The position numbers were made by a program, and so were the translations under genes. Under the pieces are notes generated by a model. That model searched no databases and was not told the DNA's origin. It saw only the letters and a list, made by a program, of their open reading frames with translations. A DNA stretch of 64,000 nt from Pontibacter vulgaris (lineage in GTDB: Bacteria; Bacteroidota; Bacteroidia; Cytophagales; Hymenobacteraceae): contig NZ_JAJVDH010000003.1 in NCBI RefSeq assembly GCF_022758145.1, forward strand, positions 124,001 through 188,000. Reading direction: 5' to 3'. Below are positions 44,535 to 54,371 of this stretch, piece after piece. Position 1 is the stretch's first letter. Each line of letters begins with the position of its first letter.

Positions 44535-47500
44535 ACTTCCTCATGATATACTTAATGCCCCTGATCGGGATCAATACCCAATCCGGACGATTATTCAATT
44601 CATACCCTAGTTCATAGATCGCTTTCTCAAGCAGGAAGGTCTCAATCAGCACTTCAAAATCTTCTTCCTTTGCTGGTATAACACCTGTTCCGTGTGCCTT
44701 ATCCAGGTAAGCGTGCATAAAGAAACCGCTGGCATAATGGTACCATTGCTCTGCCCACTGCTCTAGGTAGTCGGCATCTTCTTTTCGCAGGTTTTCTTGC
44801 TGAAACAAAGCATTATAGGCAGCATAATGGAATGAGCGGATCATACCTGCCACATCGCGTAACGGTGAGCGCTTCAGGCGCCTTTCGCTGAACGGGCGTG
44901 CCGGTTCTCCTTCAAAATCAATGATCATGAAATCTTTGCCGGTAAAGAGCACCTGCCCCAAGTGGTAATCGCCGTGGCTGCGTATCTTAAGTGTATCTAT
45001 TTTCCGGGAGAAAACTCTTTTTAACAGTTCCAGAATTTCGGTCCGCATCTGCAGTACTTCTTCCGCTTCGGCACGCACATCGTCCGGCAATTTTGGAAGA
45101 TGTTTTCGGAGGCTATCGAAATTTTTACGGACAAGCGAAGTAAGCGAAGAAAAAAGCGAACGCTGGTAATGCAGCGAAAAATCTTCCGGAGCAAAATCTT
45201 TTTCCTGAGGCATTGAAGCCAAGGCCAGGTGCATTTCTGCTGTTCGAAGGCCCAGCAGTTCCACCCTTTCTACATAAGCGCCGCCTAACTGCATTTGTAC
45301 TTCTTCGGGCATATCTGCAAAAGCTACCGGCCTCGACAGTGAGCCTACAGGCTCTTTCACGCGAACTTGTTCATGGCTGGTCTGCAATCGTTCCAGGAAT
45401 CGCTTAAGCGAGTTTTCAAGGTATACCCAGGCATCGCCCTGGTTGGGCACCAGTTCCTGCAACATTACCAGTACCATAGGCGGGCAGCCATGCTCTACAT
45501 GTTCGATAGCACCCAGAAAGCGGGGCACATTCTGGAAATCGGTTTTATTCGTGAGTGCCTGCACAATTTCCACATCCGGGTTCAGGGTGCGGTCGAGTTT
45601 GCGGTATACTTTCAGAAAAAACAGGTTGTTGTAAAGTATTGATGTATTGCTCTGCTCCGCTCCCAGAATCCTGGAGCTTACCGGCAGTTCTGCCTCTTTC
45701 AGCATTGCATTTATACTTCTGGTACCGTAGCCCACCAGCTCTGCCCCATCTGCTTTTATACTTCGGCGTTTTGCCATCATCTGTAACAGCAATTGCCGGA
45801 ACTCTTCTGAATAAAGGGCATCATATAATATACCTTCCATGCCATTAACGGAAACACGGGCTATTACACTGCCTGGCTGTGTAGTCAGTAGGTTTTGTTC
45901 CTCGTCACCGGTGGCGAAAGCTATTGCCAACTGATAAAGTTCGGGTAAACCTTCGTTGTAATGAACTTCTATAAACAGCAAAGCCGCACCATTTTCACCT
46001 ACATGCATCGGGGTGCTGTTAATGATCTGCATGCGTTGGATACGGCGTGCTTTGCCACCAAACCAGCGCTTGTTCAGAATAAAAGGCGGCAGCACTTTCG
46101 ATTCCAGTGCCTTCAGTATTTTAACCTCAAGCGGGTTACGCAGCGAGGGTAGCTGCAATGTTACTTTTGTAAGATCCTGGCCTGTGCTGATGCCGGCTTC
46201 CTGTGGCTGTAATTCAAACCAATAATAACCATAAGCACCCATGGTAAACAGGTAACAGTCATCTTTTATAAGCGGGAATTTATTTTTGCTGAATACCTCC
46301 ACCGGCACATAACCTTTAAACTCAGGCAGGTCAAGCTCTACCGCTTCCGGAAACCTGGAAAGGTTTGCAATTACAAGTATATTCTCTTCTTCATAAGAAC
46401 GGATAAAGGCCAGCACTTTAGAGTTTGCAGGGTTCAGAAAACGAATGGTGCCACGGCCAAAAGCTTTGTAGCGCTTGCGCATATTAATAGTGCGGCGCAT
46501 CCACCAGAGAAGCGAGTTGGAGTTGTGCTGCTGTGTTTCTACGTTCACCGATTCATACTTATACTCCGGGTCGATGATAACAGGCAAGTATAATTTCTGA
46601 GGATTGGCGGTAGAGAAACCTGCATTACGGTTGTCGTTCCATTGCATGGGCGTGCGCACGCCGTCACGGTCGCCGAGGTAATAGTTATCGCCCATTCCTA
46701 TTTCATCGCCATAATATACTACCGGCGTGCCGCGCATCGAGAAAAGCAGCACGTTCATGAGCTCTATTTTACCACGGTCGTTGCCCAGCAGCGGCGCCAG
46801 GCGGTGGCGAATACCCAGGTTAATTTTGGCAAGCGGATCGCTGGCGTATACTTTATACATGTAATCACGCTCCTCGTCGGTTACCATTTCCAGGGTCAGC
46901 TCGTCGTGGTTGCGCAGGAACATGGCCCACTGGCTTGTTTCCGGAATTTCAGGTGTCTGGTCAAAAATATCGATGATCGGGTATCGGTCTTCCATTTTTA
47001 CCGACATAAACAGGCGCGGCATTATCGGGAAGTGATAGTTCATGTGGCATTCGTCGCCGTTTCCAAAGTATGAGGCAGAATCTTCGGGCCACATATTTGC
47101 TTCTGCCAGCAGCAATTTGCCGCTATACTTCTGATCAACGTGTGCCCGCAGTTTTTTCAGGAAATCGTGGGTTTCCGGCAGGTTTTCGCAGTTGGTACCA
47201 TCCCGCTCGAACAAGTATGGCACAGCATCCAGACGGAATCCATCCACACCCATATCAAACCAGTAATCCAGCATCTTAAACACCTCTTTCTGTACTTCGG
47301 GGTTATCGTAGTTCAGGTCTGGCTGGTGGTGGAAGAAACGGTGCCAGTAATACTGGCCGGCTACAGGGTCCCAGGTCCAGTTAGATGGTTCGTAGTCTGT
47401 GAAGATGATGCGTACCTCGTTATACTTGTTCGGGTCGTCGCTCCATACATAGTAATCGCGGTACTTGGAGCCTTTTTTGGCACGCCGTGCACGCTGAAAC

Positions 47501-47856
47501 CATGGGTGCTGGTCGGAGGTATGGTTGATAACAAGCTCTGTAATTACTTTTAGCCCGCGCCGGTGCGCCTCCTTCACAAACAGCTTAAAATCCTGCATGT
47601 TGCCGTAGCTTGGGTTAATGCTGTAGTAATCGGCAATATCATAGCCATCGTCTTTTAATGGCGAAGGGTAAAATGGCAGCAACCAGATGGCCGTAACACC
47701 CAGATCTTCGAGGTAGTCCAGTTTTTGCATCAGGCCTTTAAAATCGCCTATGCCATCGCCGTTACCATCCTGGAAAGCTTTGATGTGCAATTCATAAATA
47801 ATGGCATCTTTATACCAATGTATGTTGTCGTCTAACACGGTGTTCTTTTCTGACAT
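44521..47856 (-). CDS. treS: Trehalose synthase fused to maltokinase
   Basis: 1111 residues from ATG 47856; a frame start at 47904 would overlap glgE and adds an atypical leader. The N-terminal GH13_16 TreS part (~1-540) has nucleophile Asp210 ('GFRLDAVPYLF'), Glu252 ('LLLAEANMWPED') and 'FLRNHDELTLEM'. After a linker the Mak2 part (~590-1111) shows 'SHGDYHLGQVLF' and 'MIIDFEGEPARPFSERR', the kinase catalytic and metal sites. The protein converts trehalose to maltose and phosphorylates it to maltose-1-phosphate, the GlgE substrate. It is between glgE and glgB in one operon. Confidence 0.94.
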   Translation of the reverse strand: MSEKNTVLDDNIHWYKDAIIYELHIKAFQDGNGDGIGDFKGLMQKLDYLEDLGVTAIWLLPFYPSPLKDDGYDIADYYSINPSYGNMQDFKLFVKEAHRRGLKVITELVINHTSDQHPWFQRARRAKKGSKYRDYYVWSDDPNKYNEVRIIFTDYEPSNWTWDPVAGQYYWHRFFHHQPDLNYDNPEVQKEVFKMLDYWFDMGVDGFRLDAVPYLFERDGTNCENLPETHDFLKKLRAHVDQKYSGKLLLAEANMWPEDSASYFGNGDECHMNYHFPIMPRLFMSVKMEDRYPIIDIFDQTPEIPETSQWAMFLRNHDELTLEMVTDEERDYMYKVYASDPLAKINLGIRHRLAPLLGNDRGKIELMNVLLFSMRGTPVVYYGDEIGMGDNYYLGDRDGVRTPMQWNDNRNAGFSTANPQKLYLPVIIDPEYKYESVNVETQQHNSNSLLWWMRRTINMRKRYKAFGRGTIRFLNPANSKVLAFIRSYEEENILVIANLSRFPEAVELDLPEFKGYVPVEVFSKNKFPLIKDDCYLFTMGAYGYYWFELQPQEAGISTGQDLTKVTLQLPSLRNPLEVKILKALESKVLPPFILNKRWFGGKARRIQRMQIINSTPMHVGENGAALLFIEVHYNEGLPELYQLAIAFATGDEEQNLLTTQPGSVIARVSVNGMEGILYDALYSEEFRQLLLQMMAKRRSIKADGAELVGYGTRSINAMLKEAELPVSSRILGAEQSNTSILYNNLFFLKVYRKLDRTLNPDVEIVQALTNKTDFQNVPRFLGAIEHVEHGCPPMVLVMLQELVPNQGDAWVYLENSLKRFLERLQTSHEQVRVKEPVGSLSRPVAFADMPEEVQMQLGGAYVERVELLGLRTAEMHLALASMPQEKDFAPEDFSLHYQRSLFSSLTSLVRKNFDSLRKHLPKLPDDVRAEAEEVLQMRTEILELLKRVFSRKIDTLKIRSHGDYHLGQVLFTGKDFMIIDFEGEPARPFSERRLKRSPLRDVAGMIRSFHYAAYNALFQQENLRKEDADYLEQWAEQWYHYASGFFMHAYLDKAHGTGVIPAKEEDFEVLIETFLLEKAIYELGYELNNRPDWVLIPIRGIKYIMRKYGNG

Positions 47857-47875
47857 ATAGGTTTGTGATAGGAAA

Positions 47876-49897
47876 TTATTCGTTTGATCCCTTTCCCTGT
47901 GCAAGCCAGGTATCGTCTAAATTCTGATGGCCCATGCCCGGTTCGCCGGCTTCGATCCGGAATACGTGCACCGGCATTTCGTGCGGGCGCAACTCCACGT
48001 AATTCCATTCATTTGTCCAGGTATACTTGCGTTCGGTAAGCAGGTCGTGTACTATGTATTGTTGCTCGTTCGGGATATTAAGCTCACGTAGTGGTACTTT
48101 TACCCAGCCGGACTGCGTGTGGTGGGCATCCATGTTTACTACCATCAGCATTTTGTTGGTGCGGGCATCATCCCATTTGGCATAACACAACAGTTGCGGG
48201 TTGTCGGTATCGGCAAAATGAATGTTCCAGGTGGTTTGCAGCGCCGGGTTTACTTTTCGTATCTTATTAATGAGCGTGATCACTTCGCGTATCTTGGTCA
48301 GTTTGCCCCAGTCCCAGTGTTTTACTTCATACTTCTCCGAGTCATAGTATTCTTCTTTGCCCGGAACCGGCTCGTTTATGCCAAATTCATAAACCGGGCC
48401 ATACAAACCATAGTTTGAAGACAAGGTAGCCGCCATAATTACCCGTGTGATGTGGGCAGCTTCGCCGCCGTGTTGTAAGGATTCCGGAAGTATATCGGGT
48501 GTGTTGGGCCAGAAGTTAGGGCGGTAATAATCGCGCATATCTGATCTGGTGAGTTCAGTCAGGTACTCCCGCATTTCCTCGGCCGTATTGCGCCAGGTAA
48601 AGTAAGTATAAGATTGCGTAAACCCGATCTTGCCCAGGCGCTCCATAATGCGCGGGCGCGTAAAGGCTTCGGCCAGGAAAATAACCTGCGGGTGCTGGTG
48701 CCTGATCACATGTATAACCCACTCCCAGAATGCAAACGGTTTGGTGTGCGGGTTATCCACCCTGAAAATGTAGACACCCTGCGCTATCCAGTGCAGCAAT
48801 ATATTTTTAAGCTCCTGCCACAGGTTCTGCCAGTCTTCGGTTTCAAAGTTTACGGGCAATACATCCTGGTATTTTTTAGGTGGATTCTCAGCATACTGCA
48901 CAGTGCCATCAGGCCGCCATTTAAACCATTGCGGGTGTTCTTTTACATACGGATGATCGGGGGAGCACTGGATGGCAAAATCAAGCGCTACTTCAATGCC
49001 ATGCTCGCGTGCTTCGAGCACAAACTGCCTGAAATCGTCGAGGGTGCCCAGTTCGGGCAGTATACTTGTATGGCCACCGGATTCTGCACCAATTGCCCAG
49101 GGAGAGCCCGGTTCGCCGGGTTCTGAAGTTACAGAGTTGTTCTTGCCTTTCCGGAAACTATGGCCTATCGGGTGAATGGGCGGTAAGTAAATCGTATCGA
49201 AACCCATTTCGGCAATGCGGGGCAAAAGGCGGGCACAATCCTTAAAGTTGCCATGCCGGCCCGCTTCCTGCGCTGCCGAACGTGGGAAAAACTCATACCA
49301 GGTACTGAACAGAGCTTTCTGCCGCTCTACATCTACTTCCAGTATTTTCGAATAAGTAGTAGCATTCCGGTGTTCGCTGCAGGCATTCATCAGCTCGGTT
49401 AGTTCTTTGCTGGTGGCCAGCTCCACGGCTTCTGCAGCAGAGCCATAGTAACGTAACTGTTCTGCCCATTTCTTCAGCCTTTTACTTTGCCCTGTTTTTG
49501 CTGTGCTGGCGCTCGCTTCCAAGAACTGGGCACCAATCTGCAACTCAACACTAATATCCTGGTTGGCTTCATACTTTTTGGTAAGCCCTTTTTGCCAGGT
49601 GCAGAAATGGTCTATCCAGCCTTGCAAAGTATAAACGTAGCGGCCCATGCTGTCAGGAGCAAAGGAAGCCTGCCAGTGGTCGTTGCCCAGAAACTTCATG
49701 GGCACTTCCTGCCATTTCTTTTGCTTGGCGTGGCGGTACAGCAACATCGCCCTGACCTCATCGTGACCATCACCGAAAATGTCTGCCGTTACCCGCACCT
49801 CCTCTCCTACTACACGCTTTATCGGGTACTGCCCGCAGTTTAGCTGAGGTTTTACATTCTCGATAACTACTCGTTTTGTTCCTTCCAGTGTTTCCAT
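47876..49897 (-). CDS. glgE: Alpha-1,4-glucan:maltose-1-phosphate maltosyltransferase
   Basis: 673 residues of GH13_3. The GlgE-specific catalytic block is 'YIFRVDNPHTKPFAFWEW' with nucleophile Asp381, followed by 'FLAEAFTRP' with acid/base Glu410. 'YLPPIHPIGHSFRKGKNN' (237-254) and 'DFAIQCSPDHPYVKEHPQWF' (306-325) are also typical. It adds maltose from maltose-1-phosphate to glucan ends. It is first in the operon with treS-mak and glgB, which together form the complete GlgE pathway. The divergent treZ operon starts 212 bp away and a 22-bp imperfect palindrome lies between them. Confidence 0.96.
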   Translation of the reverse strand: METLEGTKRVVIENVKPQLNCGQYPIKRVVGEEVRVTADIFGDGHDEVRAMLLYRHAKQKKWQEVPMKFLGNDHWQASFAPDSMGRYVYTLQGWIDHFCTWQKGLTKKYEANQDISVELQIGAQFLEASASTAKTGQSKRLKKWAEQLRYYGSAAEAVELATSKELTELMNACSEHRNATTYSKILEVDVERQKALFSTWYEFFPRSAAQEAGRHGNFKDCARLLPRIAEMGFDTIYLPPIHPIGHSFRKGKNNSVTSEPGEPGSPWAIGAESGGHTSILPELGTLDDFRQFVLEAREHGIEVALDFAIQCSPDHPYVKEHPQWFKWRPDGTVQYAENPPKKYQDVLPVNFETEDWQNLWQELKNILLHWIAQGVYIFRVDNPHTKPFAFWEWVIHVIRHQHPQVIFLAEAFTRPRIMERLGKIGFTQSYTYFTWRNTAEEMREYLTELTRSDMRDYYRPNFWPNTPDILPESLQHGGEAAHITRVIMAATLSSNYGLYGPVYEFGINEPVPGKEEYYDSEKYEVKHWDWGKLTKIREVITLINKIRKVNPALQTTWNIHFADTDNPQLLCYAKWDDARTNKMLMVVNMDAHHTQSGWVKVPLRELNIPNEQQYIVHDLLTERKYTWTNEWNYVELRPHEMPVHVFRIEAGEPGMGHQNLDDTWLAQGKGSNE

Positions 49898-49938
49898 GTA
49901 TGATAGTTCCAGCTTTAGATTCTTGTAGTTACTACGTC

Positions 49939-49960
49939 AGGTCAAAATATGTTTCGACCT
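49939..49960. promoter_or_regulatory. Imperfect 22-bp palindrome between glgE and treZ operons
   Basis: AGGTC-A-AAA (49939-49947) and TTT-C-GACCT (49952-49960) pair at eight of nine positions. The region is the only shared control space of the two operons, so one regulator could act on both. No regulator gene is adjacent. Confidence 0.5.
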
Positions 49961-50109
49961 ATATATGCTCGAAAAAATACCGTTTATACTATACTTCACT
50001 TTTAACCACGCCTGCCATACTTGTTGTATTTATGCATGATCTTAATCAAAAAAATAAAACTTAAATCCTGAGTACGCAGTAATTCTGCTAGGCATTAACG
50101 TTGTCCGAA

Positions 50110-51939
50110 ATGGGAATTATTAGAGAGATTGGAGCAAGTTTTTCAGCAGATAAAGGCACTGTTTTTACCGTTTGGGCCCCCAGGGCCACTTCAGTAGAAG
50201 TTGTACTGCAAGCCCCTGAAAAAGAAGTATTAGCACTACAGCGTGAGGCCTACGGCTACTGGACAGGCCTTTCAGAAAAAGCCGGGCCGGGCTCGCGCTA
50301 CTTTTTCAGGTTGAATAATGAACTGCAACGGCCAGACCCTGCTTCCCTATCACAGCCTGAGGGCGTACATAAGGCATCAGAAGTAATAGACCATTTTGCA
50401 TTTAGCTGGACCGACCATAACTGGAAAAACCTGCCGCTGGAGCAACTGATTATTTACGAACTCCATGTGGGCACTTTTTCCGAAGAAGGCACTTTTGCAG
50501 GCATCATTAAGAAACTACCGGAGTTAAAAGACCTCGGCATAACAGCCATAGAGTTAATGCCGGTAGCGCAGTTTCCGGGTAATCGCAATTGGGGCTATGA
50601 TGGCATTTACCCTTTTGCCGTGCAGGGGTCTTACGGTGGCCCGGATGGCCTGAAAAAGCTTGTTGACGCCTGCCACAATGCTGGCTTAGCCGTTGTACTG
50701 GATGTTGTATACAACCACATGGGTCCCGAAGGAAATTACCTGAACGATTATGGCCCATACTTTACTTCCAAGTATAATACGCCCTGGGGCGCTGCTTTAA
50801 ACTTCGACGATGCCCACTCCGATCATGTGCGTAATTTCTTTTTCCAGAATGCGCTGATGTGGCTGCGCGATTATCATATAGATGCCCTTCGCCTGGATGC
50901 CGTGCATGCCATACTTGATACCGGTGCAAAACATTTTCTGCAGGAACTGCAGGAACATGTAAACCAGTTGGAGGAACAAACAGGCAGATACTATACTTTG
51001 ATTGCCGAAACAGACCTGAATGATGTGCGCCTCATTAACCCGGTTTCGGAAGGTGGCTACGGGTTGGCAGCACAATGGATGGATGATTTTCACCACGCTA
51101 TTCATACCTTAGTAACCGGCGAAAAAGATGGCTACTATGCTGATTTCGGGAAGCCCGAACACCTGGTTAAAACCCTGAAACATTCCTTTATCTACAATGG
51201 CATTTATTCTGAATACCGGAAACGCACCATTGGCAGCGATGCCACAGCTAACCCGGCCAGGCAATTTGTAGTTTGCTCCCAGAACCACGACCAGGTAGGT
51301 AACCGCATGCTGGGCGAACGCCTTACAAAACTCGTTTCCTTTGAGATGCTGAAAGTAATAGCCGGCCTGGTTATACTTTCGCCTTACACCCCGATGCTGT
51401 TTATGGGCGAAGAATACGGCGAAGAGAACCCGTTCCTATTTTTCGTGAGCCATACTGACAAAGATCTGGTAGAAGCCGTGCGTAAAGGGCGAAAAGAAGA
51501 GTTTGCTGCCTTTGCCTGGCAAGGCGAAGCACCGGATCCGCAATCAGAAAAAACATTCAAACACTCCAGGCTACAGCACAGCTATAAACAAAACGAAAAG
51601 CAGAATCAGTTACGTGAGTATTACAAAACGCTCATCCAGCTCCGCAAAACTATACTTATAAACCCCGGCAAAGAGCAGCTCGAAGTATATTTTAACGATT
51701 CAGAAACAGTATTATACCTTACCCATACCGGCTCCAGCCCTAAACTGCGCTGCCTTTTTAACATCAGTAAGCAACCACAAAGTATAACCATGGATGATAA
51801 CAGAAACTGGCGTATACTTTTGAATTCTGCTGATGCGAAATGGGGCGGCTCTGAAAAAGGGAATTATACTTCTTCGGAAGCGCAACAGACACTGACTTTA
51901 CAACCGGAATCATTGATCATACTTCAAAACAAAGTATAA
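50110..51939 (+). CDS. treZ: Malto-oligosyltrehalose trehalohydrolase
   Basis: 609 residues from ATG 50110; a TTG at 50101 is the alternative. CBM48-like N-terminus (~5-95, 'FTVWAPRATSVEVVL'), then a GH13_10 barrel: 'YELHVGTFSEEGTF' (~116-129), 'DVVYNHMGPEGNYL', nucleophile in 'DALRLDAVHAI', 'LIAETDLND' and 'QNHDQVGNR'. It releases trehalose from maltooligosyl-trehalose made by TreY. It starts the treZ-GH57-treY-malQ operon; the stop (AAC AAA GTA TAA) is part of the AAGTATAA motif and the next gene begins 2 bp later. Confidence 0.94.
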   Translation: MGIIREIGASFSADKGTVFTVWAPRATSVEVVLQAPEKEVLALQREAYGYWTGLSEKAGPGSRYFFRLNNELQRPDPASLSQPEGVHKASEVIDHFAFSWTDHNWKNLPLEQLIIYELHVGTFSEEGTFAGIIKKLPELKDLGITAIELMPVAQFPGNRNWGYDGIYPFAVQGSYGGPDGLKKLVDACHNAGLAVVLDVVYNHMGPEGNYLNDYGPYFTSKYNTPWGAALNFDDAHSDHVRNFFFQNALMWLRDYHIDALRLDAVHAILDTGAKHFLQELQEHVNQLEEQTGRYYTLIAETDLNDVRLINPVSEGGYGLAAQWMDDFHHAIHTLVTGEKDGYYADFGKPEHLVKTLKHSFIYNGIYSEYRKRTIGSDATANPARQFVVCSQNHDQVGNRMLGERLTKLVSFEMLKVIAGLVILSPYTPMLFMGEEYGEENPFLFFVSHTDKDLVEAVRKGRKEEFAAFAWQGEAPDPQSEKTFKHSRLQHSYKQNEKQNQLREYYKTLIQLRKTILINPGKEQLEVYFNDSETVLYLTHTGSSPKLRCLFNISKQPQSITMDDNRNWRILLNSADAKWGGSEKGNYTSSEAQQTLTLQPESLIILQNKV

Positions 51940-51941
51940 GT

Positions 51942-54365
51942 ATGAACCGCTACATCTGCATACACGGGCATTTTTACCAGCCACCGCGCGAAAACCCCTG
52001 GCTGAACGAAGTGGAGATACAGGATTCTGCCCATCCCTTTCACGACTGGAACGAACGCATTACCGAGGAGTGCTACGCCCGAAATTCAGCCTCGCGCATA
52101 CTTGGTGCCGAAGATGCTATTGTAGACATTGTAAACAACTATGCCCGCATGAGTTTCAATTTCGGGCCTACGTTGCTGGAGTGGATGCAGAAAAAGAGCC
52201 CGGACACTTACCAGGCCTTACTCGATGCCGATAAAGAAAGCCAGAGTCGTTTTTCAGGGCACGGCTCGGCACTGGCGCAGGTATATAACCACATGATCAT
52301 GCCACTGGCCAACGAGCGCGATAAGCATACGCAGGTGTTGTGGGGCATGTATGATTTCAGGAAGCGCTTTGGCCGCGACCCCGAGGGCATGTGGCTGGGC
52401 GAAACAGCTGCCGATTATGCTACTCTGGAAGTACTGGCTGAGCATGGAATCCGGTTTACTATACTTTCGCCTTACCAGGCAAAAAGCTTTCGGATGATCG
52501 GTGAAAAAGATTGGCAGGATGGCACAGGAGCCAAAATAAACCCTCGCAGGCCGTACTCCTGCAAGCTGCCATCCGGTAAAACCATTACATTGTTTTTTTA
52601 CGATGCACCGGTATCACAGGGCATTGCTTTTGAAGGACTGTTATCGAGCGGCGAAAAGTTTGCTGACCGCTTGGTTGAGGCATTTGACGAGGAAGACACA
52701 GAACAACAACTGGTACACATTGCCACCGATGGCGAAACGTATGGCCACCACCACCGCTTCGGCGAAATGGCCCTTTCGTATGCCCTGAACCATATACAAA
52801 CAGAAGAGCTTGCCAACACCACTATTTACGGCGAATTTCTGGAACGTTTTCCGCCTGCTTACGAAGCAGAAATAGTAGAAAACACCTCCTGGAGCTGCGT
52901 GCATGGAATAGAGCGCTGGCGTAGCAACTGCGGTTGTAATACTGGCACCCACCCCACCTGGAACCAGGAATGGCGCGGCCCTTTGCGGGCAGCCTTCGAC
53001 TGGCTCCGCGACCAGCTTATACCTATATATGAGCAGGAAATGAATAAGCTCAACATCGACCCCTGGATTACCCGCAACAACTACATCCAGGTTATAATGG
53101 ACCGATCGGAAGAGAATGTAGACAATTTTTTACGCACCTATACCAAGCACGAACTCAGCAAAGAAGAAAAGATACGTGTGCTAAAACTCCTCGAAATGCA
53201 GTACCATACCATGCTGATGTATACCAGTTGCGGTTGGTTTTTTGATGAAGTGACCGGCATAGAAACCATGCAGGACATTTTATACGCGGCTCGTGCCCAG
53301 CAGCTTGCCCGCGATGTTACCGGCCATGACTATGAAACAGAGTTTGTAAATATGCTGGAGAATGCAAAAAGCAATGTTAAAGAGTATGGCAACGCTGCAA
53401 ATGCTTACAAAAGTGTGGTAAAACCAACCATGTTGGACCTGTTGCGGGTAGGCGCGCATTACGCCGTTTCTTCCCTGTTTTCAAATTATCCAAAGGAGCT
53501 GGACCTGTATAGTTATAAGGCAACCACGCTGCAATACAAACTGCAGGAAGCCGGCCGCCAGAAGCTGGCAGTCGGCAGCGCTTTTATCAAATCAAAAATT
53601 ACGCTGGAGGAGGTTACCATCTCATTTGCAGTGCTTCACCTCGGTGACCACCAATTGTTTGGCGGCGTGCGTGAGGTGATGTCTGACGATACTTTTGAAA
53701 AAATTCAACAGGAACTATCAGAGGCTTTTAACAAAGGAAGTGTGAGCGAGGTAATCATGCTGCTGGACAAACACTTTGAAGCGCATAATTATTCTTTCTG
53801 GCACTTGTTTAAGGACGATCAGCGCAAAATACTGGACCAGGTGCTGGGCCAGACGATGCAGGGTGTAGAGAACGATTTTCAACAGGTATACGATAACAAC
53901 TACCCCTTAATGGCAGCCATGAACTCACTTGGCATAAGCCTGCCGCGGCCTCTACAGCTAACTGTGGAGTACATCGTAAATGCGAAATTACAGCGGGTTC
54001 TATCGGCGCTGGAACTCAACATGGAAGAGCTAAAAAGGCTTCATGCCGAGATAGACCGCATGAAAATTAAAGCTGACCTGGAAACGCTCAATTTTACGGC
54101 TACGCAACGTGTGGATAGTATGATGAAAGAAGTTGAGCAGCAGCCCGAAGACATCGAGAAGATGAAACAATTAACGGAACTGATCAAAGTGTTGGACGAA
54201 TCTCCCCTTGACCCGGATTACTGGATGGTACAGAATATCGCATTTAAAATGAAGCAAACCGTTTACGAAGAATACAAAGCCCAGACTGGCAGCCTGAACA
54301 GCCAGGCCGTTGCCTGGTGCGAAGAGTTTGATAAATTATATAACAGCCTGAATTTAAAAGCCTAA
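51942..54365 (+). CDS. GH57-type glycoside hydrolase with DUF3536
   Basis: 807 residues. The GH57 half (1-~330) opens with 'YICIHGHFYQPPRENPW', contains the nucleophile region 'GMWLGETAADY' (Glu154) and the acid/base region 'HIATDGETYGHHHRFGEMAL' (~263-282). The DUF3536 half (~330-800) is helical. Family members act on alpha-1,4/1,6-glucan but this subfamily is poorly characterised, so amylase, branching and debranching are all open. No signal peptide, so cytoplasmic. It lies between treZ and treY (gaps 2 and 6 bp), which implies action on the same malto-oligosaccharides, perhaps supplying the debranching step that TreX performs elsewhere. Confidence 0.88.
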   Translation: MNRYICIHGHFYQPPRENPWLNEVEIQDSAHPFHDWNERITEECYARNSASRILGAEDAIVDIVNNYARMSFNFGPTLLEWMQKKSPDTYQALLDADKESQSRFSGHGSALAQVYNHMIMPLANERDKHTQVLWGMYDFRKRFGRDPEGMWLGETAADYATLEVLAEHGIRFTILSPYQAKSFRMIGEKDWQDGTGAKINPRRPYSCKLPSGKTITLFFYDAPVSQGIAFEGLLSSGEKFADRLVEAFDEEDTEQQLVHIATDGETYGHHHRFGEMALSYALNHIQTEELANTTIYGEFLERFPPAYEAEIVENTSWSCVHGIERWRSNCGCNTGTHPTWNQEWRGPLRAAFDWLRDQLIPIYEQEMNKLNIDPWITRNNYIQVIMDRSEENVDNFLRTYTKHELSKEEKIRVLKLLEMQYHTMLMYTSCGWFFDEVTGIETMQDILYAARAQQLARDVTGHDYETEFVNMLENAKSNVKEYGNAANAYKSVVKPTMLDLLRVGAHYAVSSLFSNYPKELDLYSYKATTLQYKLQEAGRQKLAVGSAFIKSKITLEEVTISFAVLHLGDHQLFGGVREVMSDDTFEKIQQELSEAFNKGSVSEVIMLLDKHFEAHNYSFWHLFKDDQRKILDQVLGQTMQGVENDFQQVYDNNYPLMAAMNSLGISLPRPLQLTVEYIVNAKLQRVLSALELNMEELKRLHAEIDRMKIKADLETLNFTATQRVDSMMKEVEQQPEDIEKMKQLTELIKVLDESPLDPDYWMVQNIAFKMKQTVYEEYKAQTGSLNSQAVAWCEEFDKLYNSLNLKA

Positions 54366-54371
54366 CAAAAT

